Numbered from the stretch's first letter, positions 1 through 9,957 are shown. The stretch: 64,000 bases of DNA from Rhodospirillales bacterium (GCA_947473305.1 CANJCB010000011.1:60453-124452); one strand, 5' to 3'. The notes: generated by a model from the letters alone, not told the origin. Program-made: numbers and translations.

Positions 1-610
1 TCAGAAAATCGCCGCGCTTCCACTCCCCGACCTGGAAAGCGCCAAGCCCCAAGGGCTGGTCGGTCGTCGCCTTATGGGTCCTGGGATCGCTGCCCCGGAA
101 GACATGGGCCGGCAGGATCGCGCCGCCGTTCTCGCAGGGCAGCGCCAGGGTGAAAGGCCCATAGGGCTGCTTCATATGAAAGACGATCTGGCGCGGGTTG
201 GGCGTCTCGACGCTTTCGATCTGCTCGCCGGTGCGAATCCAGACGGGCGAATATTTGGCGCTCACCTCCATCAGCGAGAATTTGACATCGTCGGAGGTGA
301 AGGGCTTGCCATCCGCCCATTGCGCCTCGACCAGATCGAAGCTGTAGGTCTTGCCATCCGGCGAGACGCTCCAGGATTTGGCGAGCGACGGCTTGAACTT
401 GAAATCGGGGCCGACATCGAGAAGCCCCTGATAAATCATGCAACCCGCGATGAGATTGGGGACCGAGGTGGAGATCGCGGGATTGATCAGCGGCGGATCC
501 TGGGCGAGACCGACCACCAGTGTTCCGCCCCGCACCGGCTGCTGAGCCTGCACGGCGCCGATGGCCGAAAGCACCACCGTGGCAGCGATCGCTATCCCTC
601 TGATCCTCAT
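1..610 (-). CDS. ABC transporter substrate-binding protein, peptide/nickel type (SBP_bac_5), 3' part cut by window edge
   Basis: The frame is open from an ATG at 610 to the window edge, giving 203 codons of the N-terminal part; the stop lies outside. The start has a GGGGAAG-type ribosome site just upstream. The protein begins with a signal peptide ending near AVQAQ, followed by RGGTLVVGLAQDPPLINPA, a pattern typical of periplasmic dipeptide/oligopeptide-binding proteins. Further family hallmarks are LAKSWSVSPDGKTYSF and WADGKPFTSDDVKFS. It is clearly paralogous to the complete protein at 60951-62534, which has matching segments in the same order. It probably captures a peptide or similar solute in the periplasm; the ligand cannot be told. 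No permease or ATPase gene is inside the window, but the operon may continue to the left. Confidence 0.88.
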   Translation of the reverse strand, partial: MRIRGIAIAATVVLSAIGAVQAQQPVRGGTLVVGLAQDPPLINPAISTSVPNLIAGCMIYQGLLDVGPDFKFKPSLAKSWSVSPDGKTYSFDLVEAQWADGKPFTSDDVKFSLMEVSAKYSPVWIRTGEQIESVETPNPRQIVFHMKQPYGPFTLALPCENGGAILPAHVFRGSDPRTHKATTDQPLGLGAFQVGEWKRGDFL

Positions 611-720
611 GATCTTCCCCTTTTTGATCTGGAGACGTTACCGGGGAATCCTATTGTAGACAACCGGGACATCTGACACTCTGAAGGAAAGCTGAGACTG
701 TCGTTTTCAGGAGCTGCGAT

Positions 721-1800
721 ATGGGCGATTTCCGGACCTTCCACGAGACCAAGCGCCTCCCCGCAAAAGCGGGTCAGAAGGTCATCGATCCGGCGGGCTG
801 GGATAACGGGGCGCTTCAGAACCTCGAAAACTGGAGCTACCAGATCACCGCGAGCGACGTGGCGGAACTGGCCGAGGGTGTCGCGGCGGTGAAGCGCGCC
901 GGCGTGCCCATCACAGGCATCAAGCGCGAGCATTTCCCGCTCAAGGGTTTCGCCAGCATCCTGGCCGATGTGCGGCGCGAGCTGACGGATGGGCGCGGCC
1001 TCGTGATGCTTCAGCAATTTCCCGTCGACGAGTTCGACCGGGAAAGCACGGCCATCGCCTATTTCGGCTTGGGCCAGTATCTCGGCCGCACCATTCCCCA
1101 GAACGGGCAGGGCCACGTGCTGGGTCATGTGAAGGACATCGGCGCCGACTACCGCATTCCGACCGTGCGCGGCTACATGACCCGCGACTGGATGGGCTTT
1201 CATACGGACTCGGCCGAATATGTCGGGCTCCTCTGCCTGCAGACCTCCAAGAGTGGCGGCGAGAGCCTGATCGCATCATCGGTGACGGTCTATAATCGGA
1301 TCCTGGAGCGACGGCCCGACCTTTTGAGTTTGCTGACCCAGGACTGGTATTCGACCCAGTCGGGCGAGATCGATCCCGGCGACAACCCCTGGACCAAGGC
1401 GCCCGTCTTCGCCTTCGTCGACGGCTATTTCAGCGCCGGGTCGATCAACCTTCATCACGAGCGGGCTCAAGGCATGCCGGGCGTGCCGACCTGGACCGAC
1501 GCCCATCGGGAAGCGATGGATATCTATAAGGCCACCGTCATGGAATGCGCCTTGGAGATCCCCTTCCAAAGAGGCGATATCCAATTCCTCAACAACCACG
1601 TCATGCTCCATACTCGCCGCGCCTACGACGATTTCCCGGAAGTGGAGCGCAAGCGCCATCTGCTGCGCCTCTGGCTGCAGGACCCGGTCGCCCGCCCCAT
1701 CCCGGAAATCCGGCGCAAGGGCCGCAGCGGCCAGGGTGTCGTGCTGAAAGGCGTGGAATGGATCGCACCGCTGGATGTGGAGCAGTTGGAGACGGCTTGA
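721..1800 (+). CDS. TauD/TfdA-family Fe(II)/2-oxoglutarate-dependent dioxygenase
   Basis: This 359-residue cytosolic oxygenase has the family's iron-binding facial triad: H161 and D163 in GFHTDSAEYVG, and the distal H297 in NNHVMLHTRR. A following R316 in RHLLRLWL probably binds the 2-oxoglutarate carboxylate. Length and motif spacing fit TauD-like enzymes, which hydroxylate substrates such as taurine, sulfonates, betaines or amino acids; the substrate here is unknown. The start ATG is preceded by CAGGAG. It stands alone, divergent from the substrate-binding protein gene at 610, which hints at shared regulation or a shared substrate. It is followed by a palindromic repeat region, not by another gene. 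Confidence 0.88.
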   Translation: MGDFRTFHETKRLPAKAGQKVIDPAGWDNGALQNLENWSYQITASDVAELAEGVAAVKRAGVPITGIKREHFPLKGFASILADVRRELTDGRGLVMLQQFPVDEFDRESTAIAYFGLGQYLGRTIPQNGQGHVLGHVKDIGADYRIPTVRGYMTRDWMGFHTDSAEYVGLLCLQTSKSGGESLIASSVTVYNRILERRPDLLSLLTQDWYSTQSGEIDPGDNPWTKAPVFAFVDGYFSAGSINLHHERAQGMPGVPTWTDAHREAMDIYKATVMECALEIPFQRGDIQFLNNHVMLHTRRAYDDFPEVERKRHLLRLWLQDPVARPIPEIRRKGRSGQGVVLKGVEWIAPLDVEQLETA

Positions 1801-1843
1801 GCTTTTCTGCCAAGCGTCGCACTGACAGCTCATCCTCACTAAT

Positions 1844-1953
1844 CGTCATCCTCGGATTTAGTCCGAGGATCCACGAAGATGTTTGTCGGGCGCCCGACGA
1901 ACCCAACCACCACTTAGTCGTGGATCCTAGGGCCAAGCCCTATGATGAGGGTG
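1844..1953. repeat. Composite palindromic intergenic repeat (REP-like)
   Basis: Between the dioxygenase and ilvC lies a nested palindromic element. Its left arm holds a hairpin around CCTCGGATTTAGTCCGAGG. Its right arm is related and holds the hairpin around CTAGGGCCAAGCCCTATGA. GGATCCACGA near the left end faces TCGTGGATCC near the right end. A small palindrome (GTCGGGCGCCCGAC) sits in the middle. Such elements are common as dispersed intergenic repeats in alphaproteobacteria. No gene is visible between 1801 and 2042. Confidence 0.7.
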
Positions 1954-1989
1954 GAGAGGTTGAAACAGCGAGACTAAAACCGCTATCCC

Positions 1990-2024
1990 AAACAAAAACG
2001 GCCCGGAATTTCCGGGCCGTTTCG
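1990..2024 (-). terminator. Rho-independent terminator of the ilv operon
   Basis: Read on the minus strand just after ilvC, a perfect hairpin (ACGGCCCGGAA pairing with TTCCGGGCCGT) is followed by TTTTTGTTT. This is a strong intrinsic terminator for the miaA/ilvBHC transcript. Confidence 0.85.
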
Positions 2025-2042
2025 CATTCCTGAACCGAAAAC

Positions 2043-3083
<1,041 letters not shown>

Positions 3084-3587
3084 TCAGAACTTGGCGGACC
3101 CGCGCGAAATCGCGACCACCCCGGTACGCGACACATCGGCGAGCCCCAAGGGCTCCATCAGATTGATAAAGGCATTCAGCTTCTCGGTCGAGCCGGTCAT
3201 CTCGAAGACGAAGCTGTCGATGGTCGAATCCACGACCCGCGCCCGGAAAATATCCGCCAAGCGCAGGGATTCGATCCGCTTCTCACCGGTACCCACGACC
3301 TTGATCAGGGCAAGCTCGCGTTCCACATGCGGGCCTTCGTCGGTCAGGTCGCGCACCGTATGGATCGGCACGAGGCGCGAGAGCTGCGCCTTGATCTGAA
3401 CGATGATCATGGGCGTGCCGGAGGTGACGACCGTGATCCGCGACAGGTTGTTGGCGCGGTCGACCTCCGCCACGGTCAGGCTCTCGATGTTGTAGCCACG
3501 GCCGGAGAACAGCCCGATCACCCGGGCGAGAACGCCCGGCTCGTTGTCGACCAACACCGCGATGGTGTGCTTTTCGATGGCACTCAA
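3084..3587 (-). CDS. ilvH: Acetolactate synthase small (regulatory) subunit
   Basis: This 167-residue regulatory subunit binds the IlvB catalytic chain and gives valine feedback sensitivity. The N-terminal ACT domain (about residues 8-80) begins HTIAVLVDNEPGVLARVIGLF, the classic start of IlvH/IlvN proteins. The C-terminal half (ALIKVVGTGEKR through VFEMTGS) is the second ACT-like domain. It lies 66 bp downstream of ilvB and 21 bp upstream of ilvC, consistent with one transcript. Confidence 0.97.
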   Translation of the reverse strand: MSAIEKHTIAVLVDNEPGVLARVIGLFSGRGYNIESLTVAEVDRANNLSRITVVTSGTPMIIVQIKAQLSRLVPIHTVRDLTDEGPHVERELALIKVVGTGEKRIESLRLADIFRARVVDSTIDSFVFEMTGSTEKLNAFINLMEPLGLADVSRTGVVAISRGSAKF

Positions 3588-3653
3588 GGTTCAGCTCCTA
3601 AAGGACGGCGCTCCAGGCGCGGCCCCTGCGAGGGATATCGGGAAAGCGGATCG

Positions 3654-5417
3654 TCAGACGAGAACCATGCCCTCTTCCGATACCGGCCCGCCCTCGCGCT
3701 TGTCCGAAGGGCCGAGCAGCATCTCGTTATGCGCCGCCCCCGACGGGATCATGGGGAAGCAGTTTTCAAGCTGGTCCACCGCCATGTCGACGACGACGGT
3801 GCGGTCGGTCTCCAGCATCTCCTTGATGACGTCGTCCACCTCGGAGGTCTTGGTGGCGCGCAATCCGACCGCGCCGAAGGCTTCCGCCAGCTTCACGAAA
3901 TCGGGGAGCGAGGCCGTGTAGCTCTCCGCATAGCGGCCGCCATGCATCAGCTCCTGCCACTGGCGGACCATGCCCATGTATTGGTTGTTGAGGATGAAGA
4001 CCTTCACCGGCAACCGATATTGCGCGAGCGTCGAAAGCTCCTGGATATTCATCAGGATCGAGGCTTCGCCCGCGATGTCGATGACCGTGGCGCCCGGATG
4101 CGCGATCTGCACGCCCATGGCTGCCGGCAGTCCATAGCCCATGGTGCCGAGCCCGCCGGAGGTCATCCAGCGCTTGGGCTCCTCGAACTTCATGAACTGG
4201 GCCGCCCACATCTGATGCTGGCCAACCTCGGTGGTGATGTAGGTGTCCCGGTTGCGCGTCGCGGCATAGAGCCGCTCCAGGGCGAATTGCGGCTTGATGA
4301 CCTTGTCGGTCTTTTCGTAACGCAGGCAGTCGCGCGAGCGCCATTGGTCGATCTGCCGCCACCATTCGGCCAGGGCCGGCTTATCGATCTTGGGCTTCTT
4401 CGACTTCCAGACCTCCAGCATCGCCTCGAGCGCCTTGCCCGCGTCGCCGACGATCGGCACATCGACCCGGACGTTCTTGTTGAGCGAGGAGGGATCGATG
4501 TCGATATGGATCTTCTTCGAATTCGGCGCAAAGGCGTTGAGCCGCCCCGTCACCCGGTCGTCGAAGCGCGAGCCGATGGCGACCATGACGTCGCAATCGT
4601 GCATGGCGTGATTGGCCTCGTACATGCCATGCATGCCGAGCATGCCGAGGAACTGCTTGTCGCCGGCCGGATAAGCGCCCAATCCCATCAGCGTCAGGGT
4701 GCAGGGATAGCCCGTCAGCTTCACGAATTCCTGGAAGAGCGCGCAGGCCTTCTCGCCGGAATTGATGATGCCGCCGCCGCCGTAGAAGATCGGCTTCTTC
4801 GCATTGGCGATGAGTTCCACCGCCTCCTCGATCTTCGCCTTGTCGGGATCGGTCTGCGGGCGATAGCTCTTATGCGCGATGGCCGTGGGCGGTGAATAAG
4901 GACCATTGGCGAAGAGGATGTCCTTCGGCAGGTCGATCACCACGGGACCCGGCCGCCCGGTGCGGGCCACATAGAAGGCCTCGTGGATCACGCGGGAGAG
5001 GTCGTTGACGTCCTTCACCAGGTAATTGTGCTTGGTGCAGGGACGCGTGATGCCCGTGGTGTCCGCTTCCTGGAACGCATCGTTGCCAATGAGATGCGTC
5101 GGCACCTGCCCCGTGAGACAGACGATGGGAATGGAATCCATCAGGGCGTCGGTGAGGCCGGTCACCGCATTGGTCGCGCCGGGACCGCTCGTCACCAGCA
5201 CGACGCCGACCTTGCCCGTCGACCGGGCATAGCCTTCGGCCGCATGGACGGCGGCCTGCTCGTGGCGGACGAGAATATGGCGTACCTGGTTCTGCTTGAA
5301 GATGGCGTCGTAGATCGGAAGTACAGCGCCGCCGGGGTATCCGAAAACGACATCAACGCCCTGGTCACCCAGAGCCTTGATGAGCATCTCCGCTCCCGCC
5401 ATGCGCTCGACCGACAT
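3654..5417 (-). CDS. ilvB: Acetolactate synthase large (catalytic) subunit
   Basis: This ThDP-dependent enzyme of about 587 residues condenses two pyruvates, or pyruvate with 2-oxobutyrate, at the head of branched-chain amino acid synthesis. Visible features include GYPGGAVLPIYDAI, the catalytic glutamate in RHEQAAVHAAEGYAR, SGPGATN, and a C-terminal ThDP/Mg site around IDIAGEASILM followed by NNQYMGMVRQW. I place the start at the ATG at 5417 (MSVERMAG), preceded by AGGAGA at good spacing. A TTG five codons earlier is also open but less likely. ilvH and ilvC follow on the same strand. Confidence 0.97.
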   Translation of the reverse strand: MSVERMAGAEMLIKALGDQGVDVVFGYPGGAVLPIYDAIFKQNQVRHILVRHEQAAVHAAEGYARSTGKVGVVLVTSGPGATNAVTGLTDALMDSIPIVCLTGQVPTHLIGNDAFQEADTTGITRPCTKHNYLVKDVNDLSRVIHEAFYVARTGRPGPVVIDLPKDILFANGPYSPPTAIAHKSYRPQTDPDKAKIEEAVELIANAKKPIFYGGGGIINSGEKACALFQEFVKLTGYPCTLTLMGLGAYPAGDKQFLGMLGMHGMYEANHAMHDCDVMVAIGSRFDDRVTGRLNAFAPNSKKIHIDIDPSSLNKNVRVDVPIVGDAGKALEAMLEVWKSKKPKIDKPALAEWWRQIDQWRSRDCLRYEKTDKVIKPQFALERLYAATRNRDTYITTEVGQHQMWAAQFMKFEEPKRWMTSGGLGTMGYGLPAAMGVQIAHPGATVIDIAGEASILMNIQELSTLAQYRLPVKVFILNNQYMGMVRQWQELMHGGRYAESYTASLPDFVKLAEAFGAVGLRATKTSEVDDVIKEMLETDRTVVVDMAVDQLENCFPMIPSGAAHNEMLLGPSDKREGGPVSEEGMVLV

Positions 5418-5537
5418 TCTCCATCTCCTCAAAAAAAGACCGCGTGTACCGACAAGACTCCCGCCGGCGCCCCTTGGGAACGCCGCCTATTGGCCTCATC
5501 CTCCACGCAAGGGCGGCACCCTAGTGACGCAAATTCG

Positions 5538-6494
5538 TCAGGTCAACAAAAACCGACGAATAAACGAAAATGAATCCGGAAGAAAACTTTCCGAAAGTTG
5601 CGCGTCGATGATCAGCTTGTCGAGGCGGTCCGAGGCGGGAAGCTGGTTACGGAACCAGGTTATCTGCCGTTTCGCATAGTTTCGGGTCGCGCGCTGTGCA
5701 GAACTGACCGCTTCGGCCTCCTTGATCTCGCGGCCCAAGAGCCGGGTGAGTTCCGGAACGCCGAGCGCCTTCATCACCGGCAGCGCGGGATCGAGGTTTC
5801 GCGCGCGAAGCCGGCGCACCTCGTCAAGGGCGCCCCGTCGCATCATGGTCTCGAAGCGGCCGTCGCAAGCTTTATAGAGTGCCTCGCGGGGCGGCATGAC
5901 GACGATCATCGCCGTCCGGAAACGGGTTTCCGCCACCTGTTCCTGCTGCCAGGACGCCAGCGACCGGCCGGTCCCGACGACGACCTCATAGGCCCGCATC
6001 AGGCGCTGGCTGTCGCCGGCCGCCAGCCTTGCCGCGGCTTCCGGATCCCGCTTGGCAAGCGCCTCTCGGAACCGGACACCGCCCAGCTCCTCATGAAGCG
6101 CGCGGGATTGCGTCCGCGCCTCGGCGGAAATCTCCGGCACGGCGGCGATGCCGAAGAGAAGCGTGCGTAGATAGAGTCCGGTGCCGCCGACCAGGATCGG
6201 CACCCTGCCCTGCCCCAGCGCTTCCTCGATCGCTTCCAAAGCAAGGTCGCGCCACCGCGCGGCCGAGCAGAGTTCCGCCCCATCGATGACGCCATAAAGC
6301 CGATGAGGAACGCGAGCCATATCCTCGGGACCCGGCCGGGCGGTCAGGATCTCCAGGTCGCGATAGACCTGCATGCTGTCGGCATTGATCACCATCCCGC
6401 CGAATTCCTCGGCGAGCGCCATGCCCAGCGCCGATTTGCCGCTGGCGGTGGGGCCTGCGACGATGACGAGCTTTATCTCCGACAATTCCTTCAT
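5538..6494 (-). CDS. miaA: tRNA dimethylallyltransferase
   Basis: This 318-residue enzyme transfers a dimethylallyl group to A37 of tRNAs reading UNN codons. The N-terminal P-loop VAGPTASGKSALGM, the substrate motif INADSMQVYRDL, VGGTGLYLRTLL, and the C-terminal RNYAKRQITWFRNQ that contacts tRNA are all present. The open frame continues far upstream of the true start; I chose the ATG at 6494 because the P-loop lies close behind it, as is normal for MiaA, although no strong ribosome site is visible. It is divergent from serB and lies 120 bp upstream of ilvB on the same strand. Confidence 0.95.
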   Translation of the reverse strand: MKELSEIKLVIVAGPTASGKSALGMALAEEFGGMVINADSMQVYRDLEILTARPGPEDMARVPHRLYGVIDGAELCSAARWRDLALEAIEEALGQGRVPILVGGTGLYLRTLLFGIAAVPEISAEARTQSRALHEELGGVRFREALAKRDPEAAARLAAGDSQRLMRAYEVVVGTGRSLASWQQEQVAETRFRTAMIVVMPPREALYKACDGRFETMMRRGALDEVRRLRARNLDPALPVMKALGVPELTRLLGREIKEAEAVSSAQRATRNYAKRQITWFRNQLPASDRLDKLIIDAQLSESFLPDSFSFIRRFLLT

Positions 6495-6554
6495 GAGCGG
6501 GGATGTAGCATGAAGCGTTGTCTTTCGCCCGGCCTTCGAGGATAAGCTCCGCCC

Positions 6555-7454
6555 ATGCCAGAGACCGTCATCACCCTGATCGCCCCCACCGCCACGCCAG
6601 AGCTTCGCGACGCCGCCGTCACCGTCCGCGACGCCCTGGGCCAGCTCGGCGCCGGGACCAGCGCTCCCCGCTGGCTCGCCGCCGATATCGCCTGCGACAT
6701 CACCTTCTCCGACCTCGACGCCGACCAGGCGGATGCGGCGGCCCGCATCGCCCTGGGCGCGGCCCGGATCGACCTCGTGGCGCAGCCGGAGGAAGGACGA
6801 CGCAAGCTCCTGCTGGTCGCGGATATGGAATCGACCATCATCGAGAACGAGATGCTCGATGAATTGGCGGACCTTTTGGGCATCAAGGCCCAGGTGTCGG
6901 AAATCACCCGTCGCGCCATGAACGACGAGATCGATTTCGCCGGTGCGCTCAGGGAACGGGTGGGCTTGCTGAAAGGTCTTCCCATCGCCGCTCTCGATGA
7001 GGCGGGACAACGGATCGGCATCATGCCCGGCGCGCCGCAACTGGTGGCGACGATGCGGGCCCATGGCGCCTATGCGGCGCTCGTCTCGGGCGGATTCCGC
7101 TATTATACGGGCCGCATCCGCCGGGAGCTGGGCTTCGACTTCGATCTCGCCAACGAGCTGATCGTCGCGGAAGGCAAGCTCGCGGGCACCGTGGAGGAGC
7201 CGATCCTCACGCGCGAGACGAAGCTTGCGACCCTGAAACAACTCGCCGCCGAAAGATCCTTGCCGCTGTCCCAGACGCTTTCCGTGGGCGACGGCGCCAA
7301 CGACCTGCCCATGATCGAGGCCGCTGGATTGGGGGTCGCCTATCACGCCAAGCCCTCGGTCGCCGCCCGCGCGCGGGTGCGCATCGACCACTGCGATCTG
7401 ACAGCCCTACTCTATGCCCAAGGCTATCGGACCGAGGAGATCGTCGCCTCTTAA
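6555..7454 (+). CDS. serB: Phosphoserine phosphatase
   Basis: This 299-residue HAD-superfamily enzyme carries out the last step of serine synthesis. The nucleophile motif is ADMESTIIENEMLDE, where a DxDxT-type motif appears as D-M-E-S-T. Motif II is SGGFRYYT and motif III with the acidic pair is VGDGANDLPMI. An N-terminal region of about 80 residues resembles the divergent regulatory domain seen in proteobacterial SerB. The gene is divergent from miaA with 60 bp between the starts. Confidence 0.95.
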   Translation: MPETVITLIAPTATPELRDAAVTVRDALGQLGAGTSAPRWLAADIACDITFSDLDADQADAAARIALGAARIDLVAQPEEGRRKLLLVADMESTIIENEMLDELADLLGIKAQVSEITRRAMNDEIDFAGALRERVGLLKGLPIAALDEAGQRIGIMPGAPQLVATMRAHGAYAALVSGGFRYYTGRIRRELGFDFDLANELIVAEGKLAGTVEEPILTRETKLATLKQLAAERSLPLSQTLSVGDGANDLPMIEAAGLGVAYHAKPSVAARARVRIDHCDLTALLYAQGYRTEEIVAS

Positions 7455-7507
7455 CCGCCCCGAAAGCCCTGCCGGGCGAGCATGCCCGTAGCGAAAGGAC
7501 GTCCCCG

Positions 7508-8149
7508 ATGTACCAGCTCTTTTACTCCCCCGGCAGTGCCGCCCTCACCCCGCATATGGTGCTGGAGGAGATCGGCGCGCCTTACAAGCTGGTGCCGGTC
7601 GACCGGGCGAACAACGCGCATAAGAGCCCCGCCTACCTGAGGCTCAATCCCCATGGCCGCGTTCCGGTGCTGGTGGACGGCGATCTCGTGATCTACGAGA
7701 CGGCGGCGATCTGCATGCATCTGGCGGATCGCCACCCGGAGGCCGGGTTGGCCCCGCCGCTCGGCACGCCTGAGCGCGCCCACTACTATAAGTGGATGTC
7801 CTATCTCACCAATACGCTCCAGGCCGAGGCCCTGACCTATTTCTATCCGGACCGGCTGACGGACACCGCCGAGCAGGCCGCCGTGGTGAAGCGTCATGCC
7901 GGCCGCCGGATGATGGAGATGTTCGAGACCGTCAACGGCGCCATGGACGGCGTCGCCGACCCCTATCTCCTGGGCGACAAGATCTCGGCCGCCGACTTCT
8001 TCCTGCTGATGCTGGCCCGCTGGACCCGTTTCCTCGACCGGCCGGCGGTCGCCTTCCTCCAGGTCGGCAAGCTGCTCGACACCCTGGCGACGCGGCCCTC
8101 GGTCAAGCGGGCCTTTTCGGCGGAACAGATCGAGCCGCCTTATTATTGA
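7508..8149 (+). CDS. Glutathione S-transferase family protein
   Basis: This 213-residue protein has a thioredoxin-fold N-terminal domain (LFYSPGSAALTPHMVLEEIG; NPHGRVPVLVDGDLVIYETAAICMHLAD) and a helical C-terminal domain (DKISAADFFLLMLARW). The VPVLVDGD turn with the cis-proline and the ETAAI glutathione-binding segment are standard for cytosolic GSTs. The active-site hydroxyl is probably one of the serines near residue 7-10. The specific substrate is unknown. It starts 53 bp after serB and is closed by a strong terminator. Confidence 0.9.
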   Translation: MYQLFYSPGSAALTPHMVLEEIGAPYKLVPVDRANNAHKSPAYLRLNPHGRVPVLVDGDLVIYETAAICMHLADRHPEAGLAPPLGTPERAHYYKWMSYLTNTLQAEALTYFYPDRLTDTAEQAAVVKRHAGRRMMEMFETVNGAMDGVADPYLLGDKISAADFFLLMLARWTRFLDRPAVAFLQVGKLLDTLATRPSVKRAFSAEQIEPPYY

Positions 8150-8169
8150 ATCCTATCGGCCTGCCGAAG

Positions 8170-8194
8170 AGCCCCGCTTTTGCGGGGCTTTTTT
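8170..8194 (+). terminator. Rho-independent terminator after the GST gene
   Basis: AGCCCCGC and GCGGGGCT form a perfect stem with a TTTT loop, directly followed by a run of T residues. It lies 20 bp after the GST stop codon. Confidence 0.92.
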
Positions 8195-8287
8195 GTGCCG
8201 GTTTCCCGGGCATCAGAACAATCGCAAGCTTCGCCGGTTGATCCCGCAAGGGCGCTTTCGCGCCCGAGCGCACCGGAGGATCGATCG

Positions 8288-8566
8288 ATGAAAGCACCCC
8301 TTCTTGCGGCCGTATTGACGCTCGCCGCGGCGACGACCGTATTCGCGCAATCGAGCGCGGATCAGCAGCCCAGCTCCAAGCCCGACCGCCATACGGAGGA
8401 GCAACCGATCACCGATTCGCTCAACCTGCTTCAATCCCGTGGATTCGGCGACTATCGCGACTTCCGGGCGGTCGGCGGTCACTATGAAGCCACTGTGGAC
8501 GACAACGGCAAGCCCACGACGGTCATCATCGACCCTGCCGCCGGAACGCTGAAACGGGGCAACTGA
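8288..8566 (+). CDS. Small exported protein, PepSY-like C-terminus
   Basis: This 92-residue protein starts at an ATG behind a clear GGAGG. Residues 1-20 (MKAPLLAAVLTLAAATTVFA) form a signal peptide with an A-x-A-type cleavage site. The mature part contains a stretch, YEATVDDNGKPTTVIIDPAAG, similar in pattern to PepSY domains that bind or restrain proteins in the periplasm. I do not recognise a specific family. It is a single-gene unit between the GST terminator and the convergent TIR-FGE gene, which ends 10 bp away. Confidence 0.72.
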   Translation: MKAPLLAAVLTLAAATTVFAQSSADQQPSSKPDRHTEEQPITDSLNLLQSRGFGDYRDFRAVGGHYEATVDDNGKPTTVIIDPAAGTLKRGN

Positions 8567-8576
8567 GCGGCTTCTC

Positions 8577-9875
8577 TCAGCCGAGGGCGCGAACGACCCG
8601 AAAGCCGATAGCCTTGGTGCGGCTTGTCTCGGTCGCCCGCATCCGGGCCGCCGAGCGCAGCAAGAGCGGCCCGTCGCACCAGCCGCCACCCCGCACCACG
8701 CGCATCGATCCATGTCCCTCGATGGCCGGCCTGCCGTCGAGGGGCGTCATGTCGTAAGACTCATGCCAGAGATCGGCCGTCCATTCCCGGACGTTGCCAT
8801 GCATGTCGTAGAGACCGAAGGCGTTCGGCTTATATTTGCCCGCTGCCTGAGGCCCGGAGGGAGCGGCGGCGCCGCTGAAATGCGCCTGTCCCTCCTCTAT
8901 CGCGTCACCAAAGGAATAGCGGCCCAAGGACCCGGCCCGGCAGGCATATTCCCACTCCGCTTCCGAGGGCAGGCGATAGGGTTCTCCGGTCTGCGCGGCG
9001 AGGCGGGCGACATAGGCCTCCGCGTCGGCGTAGGAGACCTCGGTCACGGGCGCTTTGGGATCGGCCGGGACGAGAGCGGGAACGGACGGGGATGCTCTGG
9101 TAAACCGATCGAAGAAGCCCCGTGAAGGCGGCGGGGTGGCCGCCCGCGCCGTACGAGCTTCCATGAAAGCTCCGTATTCGCCGGTCAGAACCGGGAAAAC
9201 GCCGAGCGCGAAGGGCGCCGGGATGTCGATGCGTTTTTGCGGTCCCTCGACCGGCGTCCTGTCGGGATCGGCGGTGGAGGATCCCAGGAGGAAGGACCCC
9301 TTCGGCAGGATCCGCATGACAGGCCCGGTCTCGCCGTCGCGGAAAGCCGTGCCGGCCGGAGTCGCGGCATTGACCAGCGCCCCGTCGACGATGGGATCGC
9401 CCGAGGGCAGATGCCCTACCGCGTCGCGGAAGCGGTTGGGCTGCGCCGGTCCCAGGGCTTGGGGGATATTCGCATTGCCGGGCTTGGTCGAGGCAAGATC
9501 GGCGATCCAGGTCAGGAGCTTACGCCACTCCCGGTCCTCGCGATCGCCCCGCCACTGGGTCAGCCCCACGGTCTGCCGCAGCATGAAGGCCAAGGGGATG
9601 GAGCAGGTCTCCATCATCGCCGGCACCAGCTTGCCGCGATCCAGCGCGTAATGCGCCTCGGTGCGCACCCAGTCGGAATTCACCGACCTTGGGGTCCAAA
9701 GCACGACCACGGCGGCGGCGGCGGCGATCTCCCGCTCCAGCGCCGCGTCCCAAGCCGCCTTCGGCGTGAGGCCATCGTCCCACCAGACCTCGAAGCCTTC
9801 CAGCTTAAGCGCCGCGACCACTCGGCCGGCAAGTTCGAAATCTTCTTTTTTATAGCTGATGAAGATATCGGCCAT
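8577..9875 (-). CDS. TIR domain fused to a formylglycine-generating-enzyme-like (FGE-sulfatase) domain
   Basis: This 432-residue protein opens with a bacterial TIR domain (residues 2 to about 130). It has ADIFISYKKEDFELA as box 1, EVWWDD, and VVLWTPRSVNSDWVRTEAHYA, where E73 sits at the position of the catalytic glutamate of NAD-cleaving TIRs. Residues 185-432 form an FGE-sulfatase/SUMF1 fold: GPVMRILPKGSFLLGSS, RLPSEAEWEYACRAG, NAFGLYDMHGNVREW, RVVRGGGWCDG and GFRVVRAL. Only one cysteine (C400) lies in the region where true FGE carries its copper-binding cysteine pair, so formylglycine formation is unlikely and a ligand- or protein-binding role is more probable. There is no signal peptide. 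It is divergent from the membrane protein gene at 9958, with a short AT-rich promoter region between them. Confidence 0.88.
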   Translation of the reverse strand: MADIFISYKKEDFELAGRVVAALKLEGFEVWWDDGLTPKAAWDAALEREIAAAAAVVVLWTPRSVNSDWVRTEAHYALDRGKLVPAMMETCSIPLAFMLRQTVGLTQWRGDREDREWRKLLTWIADLASTKPGNANIPQALGPAQPNRFRDAVGHLPSGDPIVDGALVNAATPAGTAFRDGETGPVMRILPKGSFLLGSSTADPDRTPVEGPQKRIDIPAPFALGVFPVLTGEYGAFMEARTARAATPPPSRGFFDRFTRASPSVPALVPADPKAPVTEVSYADAEAYVARLAAQTGEPYRLPSEAEWEYACRAGSLGRYSFGDAIEEGQAHFSGAAAPSGPQAAGKYKPNAFGLYDMHGNVREWTADLWHESYDMTPLDGRPAIEGHGSMRVVRGGGWCDGPLLLRSAARMRATETSRTKAIGFRVVRALG

Positions 9876-9957
9876 CTTCTTGCCCCCAACGTCCCTTCAC
9901 TGTTATGTTTTCATGGTATTCGCTTAAATCGCAATGACCTTTTCTTGGGGGCCTGAA

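Noticed and set aside
5418..5537. Leader peptide and attenuator upstream of ilvB
   Set aside because: A hairpin and a T run are present on the minus strand, but the short frame there has no run of Leu, Val or Ile codons.
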